Below are positions 1 through 9,266 of a stretch of 64,000 bases of DNA, in pieces (position 1 is the first letter of the stretch; each line of letters opens with the position of its first letter). The position numbers were made by a program, and so were the translations under genes. Location of the stretch: assembly GCF_026932795.1 (NCBI RefSeq), contig NZ_JADPVH010000007.1, positions 29,291-93,290 on the forward strand, given 5' to 3'. Below the pieces are notes generated by a model. The model ran no database searches. It saw only the letters and a program-made list of their open reading frames with translations, and was not told the origin of the DNA. The stretch is from Paenarthrobacter sp. Z7-10. GTDB lineage: Bacteria > Actinomycetota > Actinomycetes > Actinomycetales > Micrococcaceae.

Positions 1-1
1 G

Positions 2-2260
2 AATACCGCAGCCGGACTCAGCGGTTCGCTCAGTTTCGATCCGGCCTTGTTCAAGGTCTCGACCGCCACCGATCTCGCCCGACGCTTCGTGGCGGTCGTG
101 GAGCACTTTGCCCGACAGCCGGAGGCACCGCTGTCCCGGATTCCGGTGCTGCGGCCGGAAGAAGCGCGGCTAGCGCTGGGGCAGGCTGAAGCAGAAAGTC
201 ACGACGACGACAACGGCACGCTGCTGGATGAATTCGCTGCCACGGCCGTGCGGCACCCCGACGCCGCCGCGCTGAGCGACAGCGGGCGGAACCTGTCGTT
301 CGGTGAACTCGACGACCGCGTCGGAATGCTTGCGCTGGGGCTCGCGGCCTCCGGCGTGGAGCCCGGGGACCGTGTGTTGGTTGCCCTCCCCCGCAGCATT
401 GATGCCGTGGCTTCAGCCCTTGCGGTGCTGCGGGCCGGGGCGGTCTACGTCCCGGTGGATCTGAGTTACCCGGCGGAGCGGATCCGGATGATTATCGAGG
501 ACAGTGCACCACGTCTGGTAATCACCGGGACCGGCATCCGGAACGCAGCGCAGGATGGTGGCACCGAAGTCACCGAAATCGCTGCGCTGCTGGAAGCAGG
601 CCGAGCCGCTGCCGATGATCCTGCCGGAACCAGTCAGTCGAACGATCCGGCCGCAGCCCGCTACCCGCACGTCTCGCCCACGGATCCGGCCTACATCATT
701 TACACCTCCGGATCCACCGGCCGCCCTAAGGGGGTTGCCGTTGCGCATGGTGCGTTGGCTAATCTGTACTTCCAGCACCGCCGCACCATCTTTGCCAGGA
801 CTTTCGAGGACCGAGGCGCCAATGAGAAGGTGGCTGTGGCTCATATCGCAGGTCTTGGCTTTGACGCCTCCTGGGATCCGCTGCTCTGGCTGGTGGCCGG
901 CGCACAGCTGCACATGATCTCCGACGAGGTCCGCACCGATGCCGAGGCGCTGGTGCGCTTCTGCGCCGAAAAAGCCATCGACGTCCTCGAAACCACTCCG
1001 TCCTATGTTCGCCAGTTGATCAATTCCGGCCTGCTGACCGCACGTGGAGAGGATTCGACGCGGCCCATGACCATAGCGCTGGGCGGCGAAGCCGTTCCTG
1101 ATGACCTGTGGCAGGAGATTGCGGCCAGCAAGTCCGTCATCGGCTACAACTTCTACGGCCCCACCGAATTCACCGTTGACTCTGTCATCGCGGAGATCAC
1201 CGGGACCGAGCCGAACATCGGCCGACCGGTGCAAAACGTCCGGGCCTACGTCCTGGATGAATACCTCGGCCTTGCGCCGCAGGGCATAGTCGGCGAGCTG
1301 TACCTGGCCGGCATGGGCAGTGCTATGGGCTATTCCGGCCGCGAAGCCGAGACGGCCTCGCGTTTCGTAGCCGATCCGTTCACCTCGGGGGCACGGATGT
1401 ACCGCACCGGCGATCTGGTCCGGCGGCGGCCGGACGGGTCGCTGGCCTTCCTCTCGCGCGCGGACGACCAAGTGAAGATCCGGGGTTTCCGGATTGAGCT
1501 GGGCGAGATCGAGAATGCGCTGGTCTCCCATCAACACGTGGAGCACGCCGCCGTCGTCGTCGATGCTGCCGCCGGGCGGATTGTCGGCTACTACGTCGGG
1601 GACGTATCCGCAGATGAACTGCGCGCGCATGCCGCCGGTCGCCTGCCGGATTACATGGTGCCGCGGATCCTGCTGCCGGTACGGGATATTCCGCTGACCG
1701 CCCACGGCAAGCTGGACCGGCGCGCGCTGCCCGAACCGGAAGTGGCAGGACGCTCGTCTCGGGCGCCGGAAACCGGGGATGAGCGAACCATCTGCACCCT
1801 TTTCGGCACCGTGTTGGGGGCGTCCGAGGTGGGCCTCGACGATGACTTTTTCGATCTCGGCGGCCACTCGCTGCTGGCCGTCACCCTGATGGCCAAGCTC
1901 CGCGGGGCCTTCGGCGTCGAGCTTGGGCTGCGCGCCCTCTTCGAGGCTCCGACCCCAGCGGCCCTGCTGCGGGCGATGTCCGGGAAGGACGACGACGCAC
2001 CGGCCGGAGTGCCCGGCGGCAGTGACCACAAAGCCGGCGCCGATCGCGATGCCGAGGGCGAGGGCGGCGGCGCTGGGGGTGAAGGTAAGATCCAGCGAGC
2101 TTCCGGCGGCGCATTGAGCCTGGCCGAGTGGGCCAAAAGCCGCCGGTCCGGCCGATCGCTCAGGTCCGCGGAACCCGGGCGGAGCAGGTCATCGGCGCCC
2201 TCAGAGCCGGCGAAGCCAATTCCGCCATCTCCCTTGCCGTGCGTCTCACAGGTGACCTGA
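2..2260 (+). CDS. Nonribosomal peptide synthetase, 5'-truncated, adenylation and carrier module
   Basis: The gene enters from the left edge, so its true start is not seen. The first ~45 residues are the tail of a condensation domain. An adenylation domain follows with YIIYTSGSTGRPKG (A3, about residue 231), GFDASWDPLLW (A4), NFYGPTEFTVD (A5), YRTGDL (A7), VKIRGFRIELGE (A8) and LTAHGKLDRR (A10). A peptidyl carrier domain follows, with DDFFDLGGHSLLA and its phosphopantetheine serine near residue 623. After the carrier domain the reading frame drifts into a charged Ser/Arg/Pro-rich tail that does not look like NRPS and stops at 2260. The condensation domain that should follow is read in another frame from about 2200 on. 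It is therefore probably one polypeptide with the next entry, split by a frameshift. The product is a nonribosomal peptide, perhaps a siderophore (inference). Confidence 0.85.
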   Translation, partial: NTAAGLSGSLSFDPALFKVSTATDLARRFVAVVEHFARQPEAPLSRIPVLRPEEARLALGQAEAESHDDDNGTLLDEFAATAVRHPDAAALSDSGRNLSFGELDDRVGMLALGLAASGVEPGDRVLVALPRSIDAVASALAVLRAGAVYVPVDLSYPAERIRMIIEDSAPRLVITGTGIRNAAQDGGTEVTEIAALLEAGRAAADDPAGTSQSNDPAAARYPHVSPTDPAYIIYTSGSTGRPKGVAVAHGALANLYFQHRRTIFARTFEDRGANEKVAVAHIAGLGFDASWDPLLWLVAGAQLHMISDEVRTDAEALVRFCAEKAIDVLETTPSYVRQLINSGLLTARGEDSTRPMTIALGGEAVPDDLWQEIAASKSVIGYNFYGPTEFTVDSVIAEITGTEPNIGRPVQNVRAYVLDEYLGLAPQGIVGELYLAGMGSAMGYSGREAETASRFVADPFTSGARMYRTGDLVRRRPDGSLAFLSRADDQVKIRGFRIELGEIENALVSHQHVEHAAVVVDAAAGRIVGYYVGDVSADELRAHAAGRLPDYMVPRILLPVRDIPLTAHGKLDRRALPEPEVAGRSSRAPETGDERTICTLFGTVLGASEVGLDDDFFDLGGHSLLAVTLMAKLRGAFGVELGLRALFEAPTPAALLRAMSGKDDDAPAGVPGGSDHKAGADRDAEGEGGGAGGEGKIQRASGGALSLAEWAKSRRSGRSLRSAEPGRSRSSAPSEPAKPIPPSPLPCVSQVT

Positions 2261-5200
2261 AACCGGATGCCCTGGCCGCCGCCATTGACGATTTGGTGCA
2301 CCGGCATGAGGTGCTGCGCACCATCTATCCGGCCACGGACGGGACTCCCGAGCAGCACATCCTGAATGCGTCGGACGTCACCGGCATTCTGCAGACCCCC
2401 GCCGCTTCCTCCGCGCAGGAGTTGGCTGCGCTGGTGTCCGCCGGGGCGAAGCAGGGCTTCGATGTCCGCACCGATCTGCCGCTGCGGGCGATGCTGATCC
2501 GTGTGGATGCGGACGAATGGGTGCTGCACCTTGTGATGCACCACATCGCCACCGACGGCGCTTCGCTGGCACCGCTGGCACGCGACATCTCCACGGCATA
2601 TTCCGCCCGGACCGGCGGAGCCCGGGCCCTGCAGCGGCCGCTGGCCCTGCAGTATGCGGACTTCACGCTCTGGCAGCGCGAGATGCTCGCCGTGGACAAC
2701 CCTGCGGCGGGGCAAGCTCGCGTACTGGATACGAAGTTGGAGGCCTGGCGCCAGGTTTTGGCCGGGCTGCCGGCAGAATTAGCGCTGCCTGCCGACGCTC
2801 CCCGCCCGGATGACGCACGCCAGCAAGGTGGCCAGCACTCCTTCAGTATTCCCGGAGCCAGCGCCAAAGCCCTCGCAAGCTTGGCCGGGGAGCACAATGC
2901 CAGCCTGTTCATGGCGCTGCATGCCACCCTCGCCGGCTTCCTGAAGCGGATCGGGGCAGGTGAGGATGTGGTGATCGGCTCGCCCACCGCAGGCAGGAAC
3001 GATCCCGCACTGGCCGACCTGATCGGCTTCTTCGTCAATACCGTGCCCATCCGGCTCGACGCCTCCAACAATCCCAGTTTCCGCGAGCTGCTGCTCCGGG
3101 CCCGGGCCAGTGTGCTCGACGCCTTCGACAAAGACGATGTGCCCTTTGAGCGGCTCGTCTCAGCGCTGAATCCGCCGCGGAAGCTGGGCCGCCATCCGGT
3201 GTTCCAGACCATGCTCACCGTCGAAAACACGCCGCGCGCCGCCGTCGAACTCCAAGGCGTGCAAGCCATGGTCGAACCCGAGACATCCACGGGTGAAGCG
3301 AAATTCGACCTGTCCTTCACCTTCCGTGAACTTGGTGGCGACGACGGTCTGGCGGCCACGCTGCACTATAACGCGTCGATGTTCAGCCCTGACACCGTCC
3401 GGGAACTGGTGCAGCGGCTGGAAACCTTTATCGAGCTGGCCGTCGCCGCGCCGGACCATCCGGTCTCGCGGCTGGACATCCTGCCGGAGTCCGAGCTCGC
3501 GCAGCTGGTTGGCGCCACGGATGGGACGGCCACGGAAGCAGCCGCACCGGCGCCGGAGACAATTCTTGACGCCTTTACCCACACTGTTGCGCAGCAAAGC
3601 GACGATACGGCTGTGGTCTTTGGCCCCGAATCGCTGACCTTCGCCCAGCTGGACGCCGATTCGGATCGCATAGCGCGCCGGCTGCTGGTGGAAGGGGTGA
3701 CGGCGGATGACCTGGTATCGGTCTACCTCCCCCGGTCGCTGGCCACGATCACGGCGGTGTTCGGTGTACTGAAATCCGGAGCTGCCTACAACCCGATCGA
3801 CGTCGATTATCCGGCTGAAAGGGTGTCAGCGATACTCACTGACGCCGCTCCAAAGGTGGTGCTGACCAGCCGGGCGGTCGCTGCCGGGCTGGATGGTCCG
3901 CTGACGGAGACTGGGATCGATTCGCCGCACGTGGTCTGCCTCGAAGATCTTCCGGCTGCGGGGTCCGGCGCCGCCGGTGCAGGGACGATTTTGCCCCGGC
4001 ACTTGGCATACGCCATGTTCACCTCGGGCTCCACAGGGCGGCCCAAGGGGGTGGAAATCAGCCACGGCGCACTGGCGAATCTGCTGGCATCGCACCGGAC
4101 CACGGTACTGCCGCAGGCTGCCGAAGGCCCAAGCCACGGACGCACCAGGGTGGCCCACACCACCGGAGTGGGTTTTGACGCCTCCTGGGATCCGATGCTC
4201 TGGATGGTGGACGGACACGAACTGCATCTGATTGACGACGAGCTGCGCCGCAATCCGCAGGGCTTGGCCGGCTATTTCGCCGAACACAACATTGGTGCTT
4301 GGGAAACGACACCCAGTTATCTGCGCCAGCTGATGCGCGAACCCGTGTTCGCCGAAATACTCAAGGGCCGGGAAGCTGCGGGAGAAGCCGCCGCAACGCG
4401 CACAGGAACGCCCGCGGGAACACAGGCGCCGCTTCACCTCGCCATTGGCGGGGAGGCGTTCGACGCGGAGTTGTGGCAGGACCTGGCATCGCGCAGTTCG
4501 GTCCGTGCTTGGAACCTTTACGGCCCCACCGAGGCCACCGTAGATTCGTTAGTGGCCGAGGTCGGCGCGTCCGAGGTTCCGGTTCTGGGAACTCCCGTGC
4601 GCAGCGCGAGGGCGTATGTGCTCGACGAACACCTCCAGCACGTTCCAGCCGGTGCCAGCGGAGAACTGTATTTGGCGGGCCGCGGATTGGCCCGGGGATA
4701 CCGCGGCCGGCCGGACCTGACCGCCGAACGTTTCGCAGCTGATCCGTTCAGCCGCAGCGGGGAACGGATGTACCGCACCGGGGACATTGTCACCCGGCAC
4801 CGCGATGGCGCCATCGTTTTCCGCGGCCGCAACGATGATCAGGTCAAGATCCGTGGTTTCCGCGTGGAGCTGGGTGAAATCGAGAGTGCCCTCAGGTCAG
4901 TGCCGGGTGTGCGCGAGGCCGCTGTCCTCGTCGTCGACGGAACGGGTGGCACTAACGGAACGGATGGCGCTCCGGGCGCCGATCCCGCGCGGCTGGTTGG
5001 GTATCTGGTGGCGGAGGAAGCCGCCGGTGCCGATGCTCCGCGCACCGCTGGGGACCCCGATGACGGCGACAACAGCGCCGCCGGCGCGGAAGCGCGCACC
5101 GCCGTGCAGAAGGCCCTTGAGCAGCGGGTGATCGATGCGGCACGCACCCAGCTGCGCTCCGTGCTGCCCGGGTATATGGTTCCGTCCGCACTGATGGCCA

Positions 5201-6333
5201 TTCCTCAGATGCCACTGACGGCCCACGGCAAGCTGGATATCCGCGCCCTTCCCGCCGCCGCGCCTTCGAAAGGCGGCGACGGGCGCCCCCCACGCACCCC
5301 CAAGGAAAAGGCGGTGGCCCAGATCTTTGCCGATGTGCTCTCCTTGCCGGTGGTCGGCGTGGACGAGTCGTTCTTCGATTTGGGCGGTCACTCTTTCCTG
5401 GCCCAGCCGCTGATCTCCCGTATAAATGACGCGTTGGGCACTGATCTTCCGGTGCAGTCGCTGTTCCGCGCACCCACCGTGGAGCAGCTGGTGGCCGAGG
5501 CGTCCAAGGGCGCCGGCGAAAGCGTGGCAGCTTCGCTGGAGCGGGTGTTGCCGTTGCGCAGCACGGGCAGCAAGGCGCCGTTGTTCGCAGTGCACCCTGC
5601 CTCGGGTGTCAGCTGGGGTTACGCCGCCATGCTGCGCCGACTGGACAAGGAACGTCCGCTAATCGGATTGCAGATGCCCGGAATGTCTGCGGAGGCTGAT
5701 GCAGGTATCGAGGCTGCTACGTTGACTGAGTTCGTCGATGACTACATTTCCCAGCTCAAGAGCGTGCAGCCGCAGGGCCCCTATCATCTGCTCGGTTGGT
5801 CCTTTGGTGGAAACCTGGTGCAGCGGCTGGCGACGCGGCTGCAGGAATGCGGGGATGAGGTGGCGTTCCTGGCGATTCTGGATGCCTACCCGACCAATCA
5901 GGAGAGCAACAGCGACATTGGTACCGGACCAGCCCTGCTGGCGAGCTATCTGCAAGCGGTGGGCTACCCGGCTCCGGCTGCGGAGGAGCGTATCCTCGAT
6001 GCTGCACGCGTACTGGAGATCCTGCGCGAAAACCACAACCCGCTGGGTAACATCCCGTTGGCATCGGTGCAGGCCATGGTGGACAATTTTTCGGTTCTGG
6101 CGCGGCTGATCCGCACCGCTGAGCTGACGGAGTTCGACGGCGACCTGTACTTTTTCTCCGCCACCGAGCAGGTGCCCCAGGGTAGGCCTGCCGCCGATGC
6201 CTGGCAGCCTTACGTGTCGGGGCGCATCATCGATACACCCGTGGCGGAACGGCACTCGCAGATGCTCAGCGAAAGGGCATTGGACGATATTTCACCAGTC
6301 CTCGCCATCCAACTGAGCGTCGGCACCGAATAA
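2128..6333 (+). CDS. Nonribosomal peptide synthetase, C-A-T-TE terminal module
   Basis: This carries a condensation domain (HHIATDG, near residue 138), an adenylation domain (YAMFTSGSTGRPKG near residue 627, FDASWDPMLW, NLYGPTEATVD, YRTGDI, VKIRGFRVELGE, LTAHGKLDIR), a carrier domain (DLGGHSFLA near residue 1085) and a terminal thioesterase with GWSFGG near residue 1222 and a late His in ERHSQM. The thioesterase is of the EntF/DhbF kind and would release the finished peptide. Together with the preceding piece the order is (C)-A-T-C-A-T-TE. The GTG at 2128 has no convincing ribosome binding site and lies 133 bp inside the preceding frame, so it is only the first possible start after a frameshift. 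The first condensation-domain motif (SxAQxRLW) cannot be read in either frame. A 45 bp gap separates the stop from the mbtH region. Confidence 0.9.
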   Translation: MGQKPPVRPIAQVRGTRAEQVIGALRAGEANSAISLAVRLTGDLKPDALAAAIDDLVHRHEVLRTIYPATDGTPEQHILNASDVTGILQTPAASSAQELAALVSAGAKQGFDVRTDLPLRAMLIRVDADEWVLHLVMHHIATDGASLAPLARDISTAYSARTGGARALQRPLALQYADFTLWQREMLAVDNPAAGQARVLDTKLEAWRQVLAGLPAELALPADAPRPDDARQQGGQHSFSIPGASAKALASLAGEHNASLFMALHATLAGFLKRIGAGEDVVIGSPTAGRNDPALADLIGFFVNTVPIRLDASNNPSFRELLLRARASVLDAFDKDDVPFERLVSALNPPRKLGRHPVFQTMLTVENTPRAAVELQGVQAMVEPETSTGEAKFDLSFTFRELGGDDGLAATLHYNASMFSPDTVRELVQRLETFIELAVAAPDHPVSRLDILPESELAQLVGATDGTATEAAAPAPETILDAFTHTVAQQSDDTAVVFGPESLTFAQLDADSDRIARRLLVEGVTADDLVSVYLPRSLATITAVFGVLKSGAAYNPIDVDYPAERVSAILTDAAPKVVLTSRAVAAGLDGPLTETGIDSPHVVCLEDLPAAGSGAAGAGTILPRHLAYAMFTSGSTGRPKGVEISHGALANLLASHRTTVLPQAAEGPSHGRTRVAHTTGVGFDASWDPMLWMVDGHELHLIDDELRRNPQGLAGYFAEHNIGAWETTPSYLRQLMREPVFAEILKGREAAGEAAATRTGTPAGTQAPLHLAIGGEAFDAELWQDLASRSSVRAWNLYGPTEATVDSLVAEVGASEVPVLGTPVRSARAYVLDEHLQHVPAGASGELYLAGRGLARGYRGRPDLTAERFAADPFSRSGERMYRTGDIVTRHRDGAIVFRGRNDDQVKIRGFRVELGEIESALRSVPGVREAAVLVVDGTGGTNGTDGAPGADPARLVGYLVAEEAAGADAPRTAGDPDDGDNSAAGAEARTAVQKALEQRVIDAARTQLRSVLPGYMVPSALMAIPQMPLTAHGKLDIRALPAAAPSKGGDGRPPRTPKEKAVAQIFADVLSLPVVGVDESFFDLGGHSFLAQPLISRINDALGTDLPVQSLFRAPTVEQLVAEASKGAGESVAASLERVLPLRSTGSKAPLFAVHPASGVSWGYAAMLRRLDKERPLIGLQMPGMSAEADAGIEAATLTEFVDDYISQLKSVQPQGPYHLLGWSFGGNLVQRLATRLQECGDEVAFLAILDAYPTNQESNSDIGTGPALLASYLQAVGYPAPAAEERILDAARVLEILRENHNPLGNIPLASVQAMVDNFSVLARLIRTAELTEFDGDLYFFSATEQVPQGRPAADAWQPYVSGRIIDTPVAERHSQMLSERALDDISPVLAIQLSVGTE

Positions 6334-6405
6334 ATATTGAAACCAAACATTTACCTGTTAATGGTCTTCGGGTAAAAAGTGAACAAGCAGTCTGGGGAAC
6401 AATTC

Positions 6406-6615
6406 GTGACTAATCCATTTGATGACGCAACAGGAACTTTCCGGGTCCTGGTGAACGACCTGCAGCAGCATTCCCTGTGGCCGTCCTTCGCGGACGTGCC
6501 GCAGGGCTGGGTTTTGGTGTATGGGCCGGATAGCCGGGAAGCGTGCCTGAAGTATGTGTCCAGCAACTGGACCGACATGACTCCGCGCACCGTGGCCGAA
6601 CTCGCCGCGTCTTAA
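6406..6615 (+). CDS. mbtH: MbtH-like protein, NRPS adenylation-domain partner
   Basis: This 69-residue protein has the family hallmarks: NPFDD at the N-terminus, VLVND, QHSLWP, DVPQGW and NWTDMTPR near the C-terminus. MbtH proteins bind NRPS adenylation domains and are often needed for their solubility or activity. I chose the GTG at 6406 because it gives the usual MTNPFDD start and has GGGGA about 8 nt upstream. A GTG at 6379 would add nine residues. The gene follows the NRPS directly and its TAA overlaps the ATG of the next ABC transporter gene by one base, so it belongs to the same operon. The adenylation domains just upstream are the obvious partners. Confidence 0.93.
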   Translation: MTNPFDDATGTFRVLVNDLQQHSLWPSFADVPQGWVLVYGPDSREACLKYVSSNWTDMTPRTVAELAAS

Positions 6616-7613
6616 TGATCCGGATACGCGGACTAAGTAAGAGCTTCGGCGCATTCAAGGCACTGGACGGACTCGATCTGGACGTTCCGGAGGGCCAGGT
6701 GCTGGGACTGCTGGGACCCAACGGTGCCGGCAAGACCACCACGGTCCGGGTTCTCACCACCCTGCTGCAGCCCGATGCGGGCGAGGCAACCGTGGCCGGG
6801 CACTCGGTGCTGGACGATCCGGACGGCGTCCGGCGTTCCATCGGACTCTCCGGGCAATATGCCGCAGTGGACGAAAAACTGACAGGTTACGAGAATCTGT
6901 ACATGGTCGGTCGGCTCTACGGGATGAGCCGCAAAGCCTCCGCCGGACGCGCCTCCGAACTGCTGGACCAGTTCCGGCTCAGCGAGGTGGCAGGAAAACG
7001 TGCCGGAGCCTACTCCGGGGGCATGCGCCGCAGGCTGGATCTGGCGGGCGCCATCGTTGCCCGGCCACCGGTGGTGGTGCTGGACGAACCGACCACGGGC
7101 CTGGACCCGCGGGGCCGGCTGGATACGTGGGAAGTCATTTCCTCGCTGGTCAGTTCCGGCACCACGGTCCTGTTGACCACCCAGTATTTGGAGGAAGCGG
7201 ACCAACTGGCGGACAACATTGCCGTGATCGACGCCGGACGGGTCATCGCCAAGGGCACCGCCGATGAGCTCAAGGCCCAAGTCGGATCGGAACGCATCGA
7301 CGTCGTTCTGGCAAACCCGGACCACATGCAGGCGGCCGCTGCGCTTGTCTCCTCCACCGCCGGTCCCGGCGCCCGGCTGGAAATAAACCACCAAACCCGG
7401 CGCATCAGCGCGGCGGCTCCCGAAGGGCACCGGATGCTGGTGCGCACGCTCACCGATCTCCAGGAAGCGGGCCTTCCGGTGGTTGAGGCCTCGCTCCGCC
7501 GGCCCACCCTGGACGATGTCTTCCTGCAGCTGACCGGGGAGCGGCCGGACGAACCCGCGCCCGCACCCAGCGACCCCCATGAGCCATCCCGGAAGGAGGC
7601 CATCAACGCATGA
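6615..7613 (+). CDS. ABC exporter ATP-binding protein, DrrA type
   Basis: A 332-residue ATPase with Walker A GPNGAGKTT near residue 36, signature YSGGMRRRLDLA, Walker B VVVLDEP and the TTGLDP box, followed by a C-terminal DrrA-like extension. DrrA/NodI-family ATPases drive ABC-2 permeases that export drugs, antibiotics or siderophores. The start ATG overlaps the mbtH stop (TAATG), and the stop overlaps the next start (ATGA), so translation is probably coupled along the run. Its place between mbtH and the phosphopantetheinyl transferase suggests it exports the NRPS product (inference). Confidence 0.93.
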   Translation: MIRIRGLSKSFGAFKALDGLDLDVPEGQVLGLLGPNGAGKTTTVRVLTTLLQPDAGEATVAGHSVLDDPDGVRRSIGLSGQYAAVDEKLTGYENLYMVGRLYGMSRKASAGRASELLDQFRLSEVAGKRAGAYSGGMRRRLDLAGAIVARPPVVVLDEPTTGLDPRGRLDTWEVISSLVSSGTTVLLTTQYLEEADQLADNIAVIDAGRVIAKGTADELKAQVGSERIDVVLANPDHMQAAAALVSSTAGPGARLEINHQTRRISAAAPEGHRMLVRTLTDLQEAGLPVVEASLRRPTLDDVFLQLTGERPDEPAPAPSDPHEPSRKEAINA

Positions 7614-8410
7614 GTACGATCAATGCGGCCGCCCGTGACAGCTCGGTGATCGCCTGGCGCAACCTGCGCAATGTCCTCCGCACCCCCGGTGCCATGGTCA
7701 CAAGCCTGGTGCAGCCGATCATGTTCGTGCTGCTGCTTGCCTTCGTTTTTGGCGGAACCTTGGGCGGGGCCCAGTATCGAATGTTCCTCATCGGCGGCAT
7801 CCTTGCCCAAACCCTGACCTTTAACGCCTCCTTCACCGCTGTCTACCTGGCCAAGGACCTGCAACTTGGACTGATCGACAGGTTCCGTTCGTTGCCGATG
7901 TCCCGCGGGGCAGTGATCCTGGGACGCGTCTGCGCCGATCTGGCCACAAGCCTGATCTCCATTGCGGTGACCCTGCTGTGCGGCCTGGCCATTGGTTGGC
8001 GGATCAGCAACGGGCCGGGTCCAGCCCTGCTGGCCCTGGGGTTGCTGCTGCTGTTCACCTTTTCCGTCTCCTGGGTGGGCGCTGTGATCGCCCTCACCGC
8101 ACGCAGCGTAGAGGTGGCCCAAAGCCTGGGACTGATCTGGCTCTTCCCTGTCACCTTCATCTCCGGGGCGTTCGTTTCGGTGCAGTCCATGCCCGGACCG
8201 CTGCGCGCCATCGCGGAATGGAACCCGGTCACAGCGGTGGCCACTTCCGTCCGCCGGCTCTTCGGTAACCGGGCGCCGGAGGGATTCGCAGCCCCCACTG
8301 GATGGCCGGCGGACAATGCACTGCTCTATGCGTTCCTGTGCTGCCTGGCCATCATCGCCGTGTTCGCGCCGCTGGCCATCGGCCAGTACCGCCGGATCAG
8401 CAAACGGTGA
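7610..8410 (+). CDS. ABC-2 type exporter permease, DrrB type
   Basis: This 266-residue integral membrane protein starts with the short cytosolic segment and RNLRNVLRTPGA motif of DrrB-like permeases. About six hydrophobic segments follow, with FRSLPMSRGAVILGR in the loop typical of the ABC-2 family and a conserved NPVT motif near residue 205. It should form the membrane channel for the ATPase just upstream, with which it shares an ATGA overlap. Its own TGA overlaps the GTG start of the phosphopantetheinyl transferase gene. Confidence 0.92.
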   Translation: MSTINAAARDSSVIAWRNLRNVLRTPGAMVTSLVQPIMFVLLLAFVFGGTLGGAQYRMFLIGGILAQTLTFNASFTAVYLAKDLQLGLIDRFRSLPMSRGAVILGRVCADLATSLISIAVTLLCGLAIGWRISNGPGPALLALGLLLLFTFSVSWVGAVIALTARSVEVAQSLGLIWLFPVTFISGAFVSVQSMPGPLRAIAEWNPVTAVATSVRRLFGNRAPEGFAAPTGWPADNALLYAFLCCLAIIAVFAPLAIGQYRRISKR

Positions 8411-9240
8411 GCCCGTCCGGTGCCGGCCACCGGGTGGAGTACCTGATCACAACCGTATCCAAGTTCGACGCTGCCGCTCCCGCTTCCACCCTGGCGCCGC
8501 TGCTGCCGGAGTCCGAACACAGCGCGGCGGCGCGCTTCCGGCAGGCCCGGGACGGCCAGGCGTACACCGCGGCACACGTGCTGTTCCGTTTGATGGCCGC
8601 CCGCTGGCTGGGCACTGATCCCGGGCGGGCAGCGGAGCTGGAGGTGAAACGGCACTGCCGCAGCTGCGGTGGTGCGCACGGTAAACCGAGGATCGACGGC
8701 GTTGAATTGAGCCTGTCACGCTCCTCCGATGCGGTGATGGTCGCCGCCGCCCCGGCTGGTTGTGCCATTGGTGCGGATCTTGAACGGATCCCAGCGGAGC
8801 TTTTCGCGGGTTTCGATAACTTTGCCCTCAGCACCGCCGAGCTGGCATCCGTGTCCCACTCCGACATTTCCGGCCGAATCCGCTTGTGGGTGGCTAAGGA
8901 GGCCGCGCTGAAGGCCACCAGCCATGGCTTGGCCCTGGATCCACACACGCTCAGCATCGAACCTACAAGCTGTGGGACCGCCAGCACCGTTTTGACCGGC
9001 CACCTGCCGACCGGCATTGAGCCAACCGTCGCTAAGGCAACCGGCACTGAGCCAACCGTCGCACCGGAACCCTGGACCGCCGTCGTGCGCTGCACTGCCA
9101 CGAAGGAACTGGACGGAACAAACATCGCTTGGCTTCCGGCACCCGACGGATATCTGGCGGCTCTGGCCACGGCCGGAACACCTGCCGTCACACGTCTCGA
9201 TTTGGCGGAGCTGATGCCGGTGCTCACGCGCGCCGGCTGA
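8407..9240 (+). CDS. Sfp-type 4'-phosphopantetheinyl transferase
   Basis: The 277-residue protein has the two diagnostic motifs: IGADLERI (Asp124, Glu126) and LWVAKEAALKA (Trp161, Lys164, Glu165, Lys169), which bind magnesium and CoA. It transfers phosphopantetheine from CoA to carrier-domain serines, so it should activate the carrier domains of the NRPS in this operon. The CRSCGGAHGKP segment is also typical of the family. I chose the GTG at 8407 because it overlaps the permease stop (GTGA). A longer open frame reaches back to 8302 but lies inside the permease gene. Residues ~202-219 hold a 10-residue repeat (TGIEPTVAKA / TGTEPTVAPE) that looks like a recent duplication in a surface loop. 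Confidence 0.93.
   Translation: MSPSGAGHRVEYLITTVSKFDAAAPASTLAPLLPESEHSAAARFRQARDGQAYTAAHVLFRLMAARWLGTDPGRAAELEVKRHCRSCGGAHGKPRIDGVELSLSRSSDAVMVAAAPAGCAIGADLERIPAELFAGFDNFALSTAELASVSHSDISGRIRLWVAKEAALKATSHGLALDPHTLSIEPTSCGTASTVLTGHLPTGIEPTVAKATGTEPTVAPEPWTAVVRCTATKELDGTNIAWLPAPDGYLAALATAGTPAVTRLDLAELMPVLTRAG
9010..9062 (+). repeat. Two direct 23 bp copies, 30 bp period, inside the PPTase gene
   Basis: Copies at 9010-9032 and 9040-9062 differ at a single base (CATTGA versus CACTGA). The period of 30 bp keeps the frame and encodes a duplicated ten-residue segment. Confidence 0.85.
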
Positions 9241-9266
9241 ATCCGGCGTCCTAACGTAACAGTGGC

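Noticed and set aside
2128..2130. GTG at 2128 as a genuine start of a second NRPS gene
   Set aside because: No ribosome binding site precedes it, it lies 133 bp inside the upstream frame, and the expected first condensation motif is missing. A frameshift explains this better.
8302..8406. Longer PPTase start at 8302
   Set aside because: It would lie wholly within the permease gene. The GTGA overlap at 8407 gives a normal-length family member.
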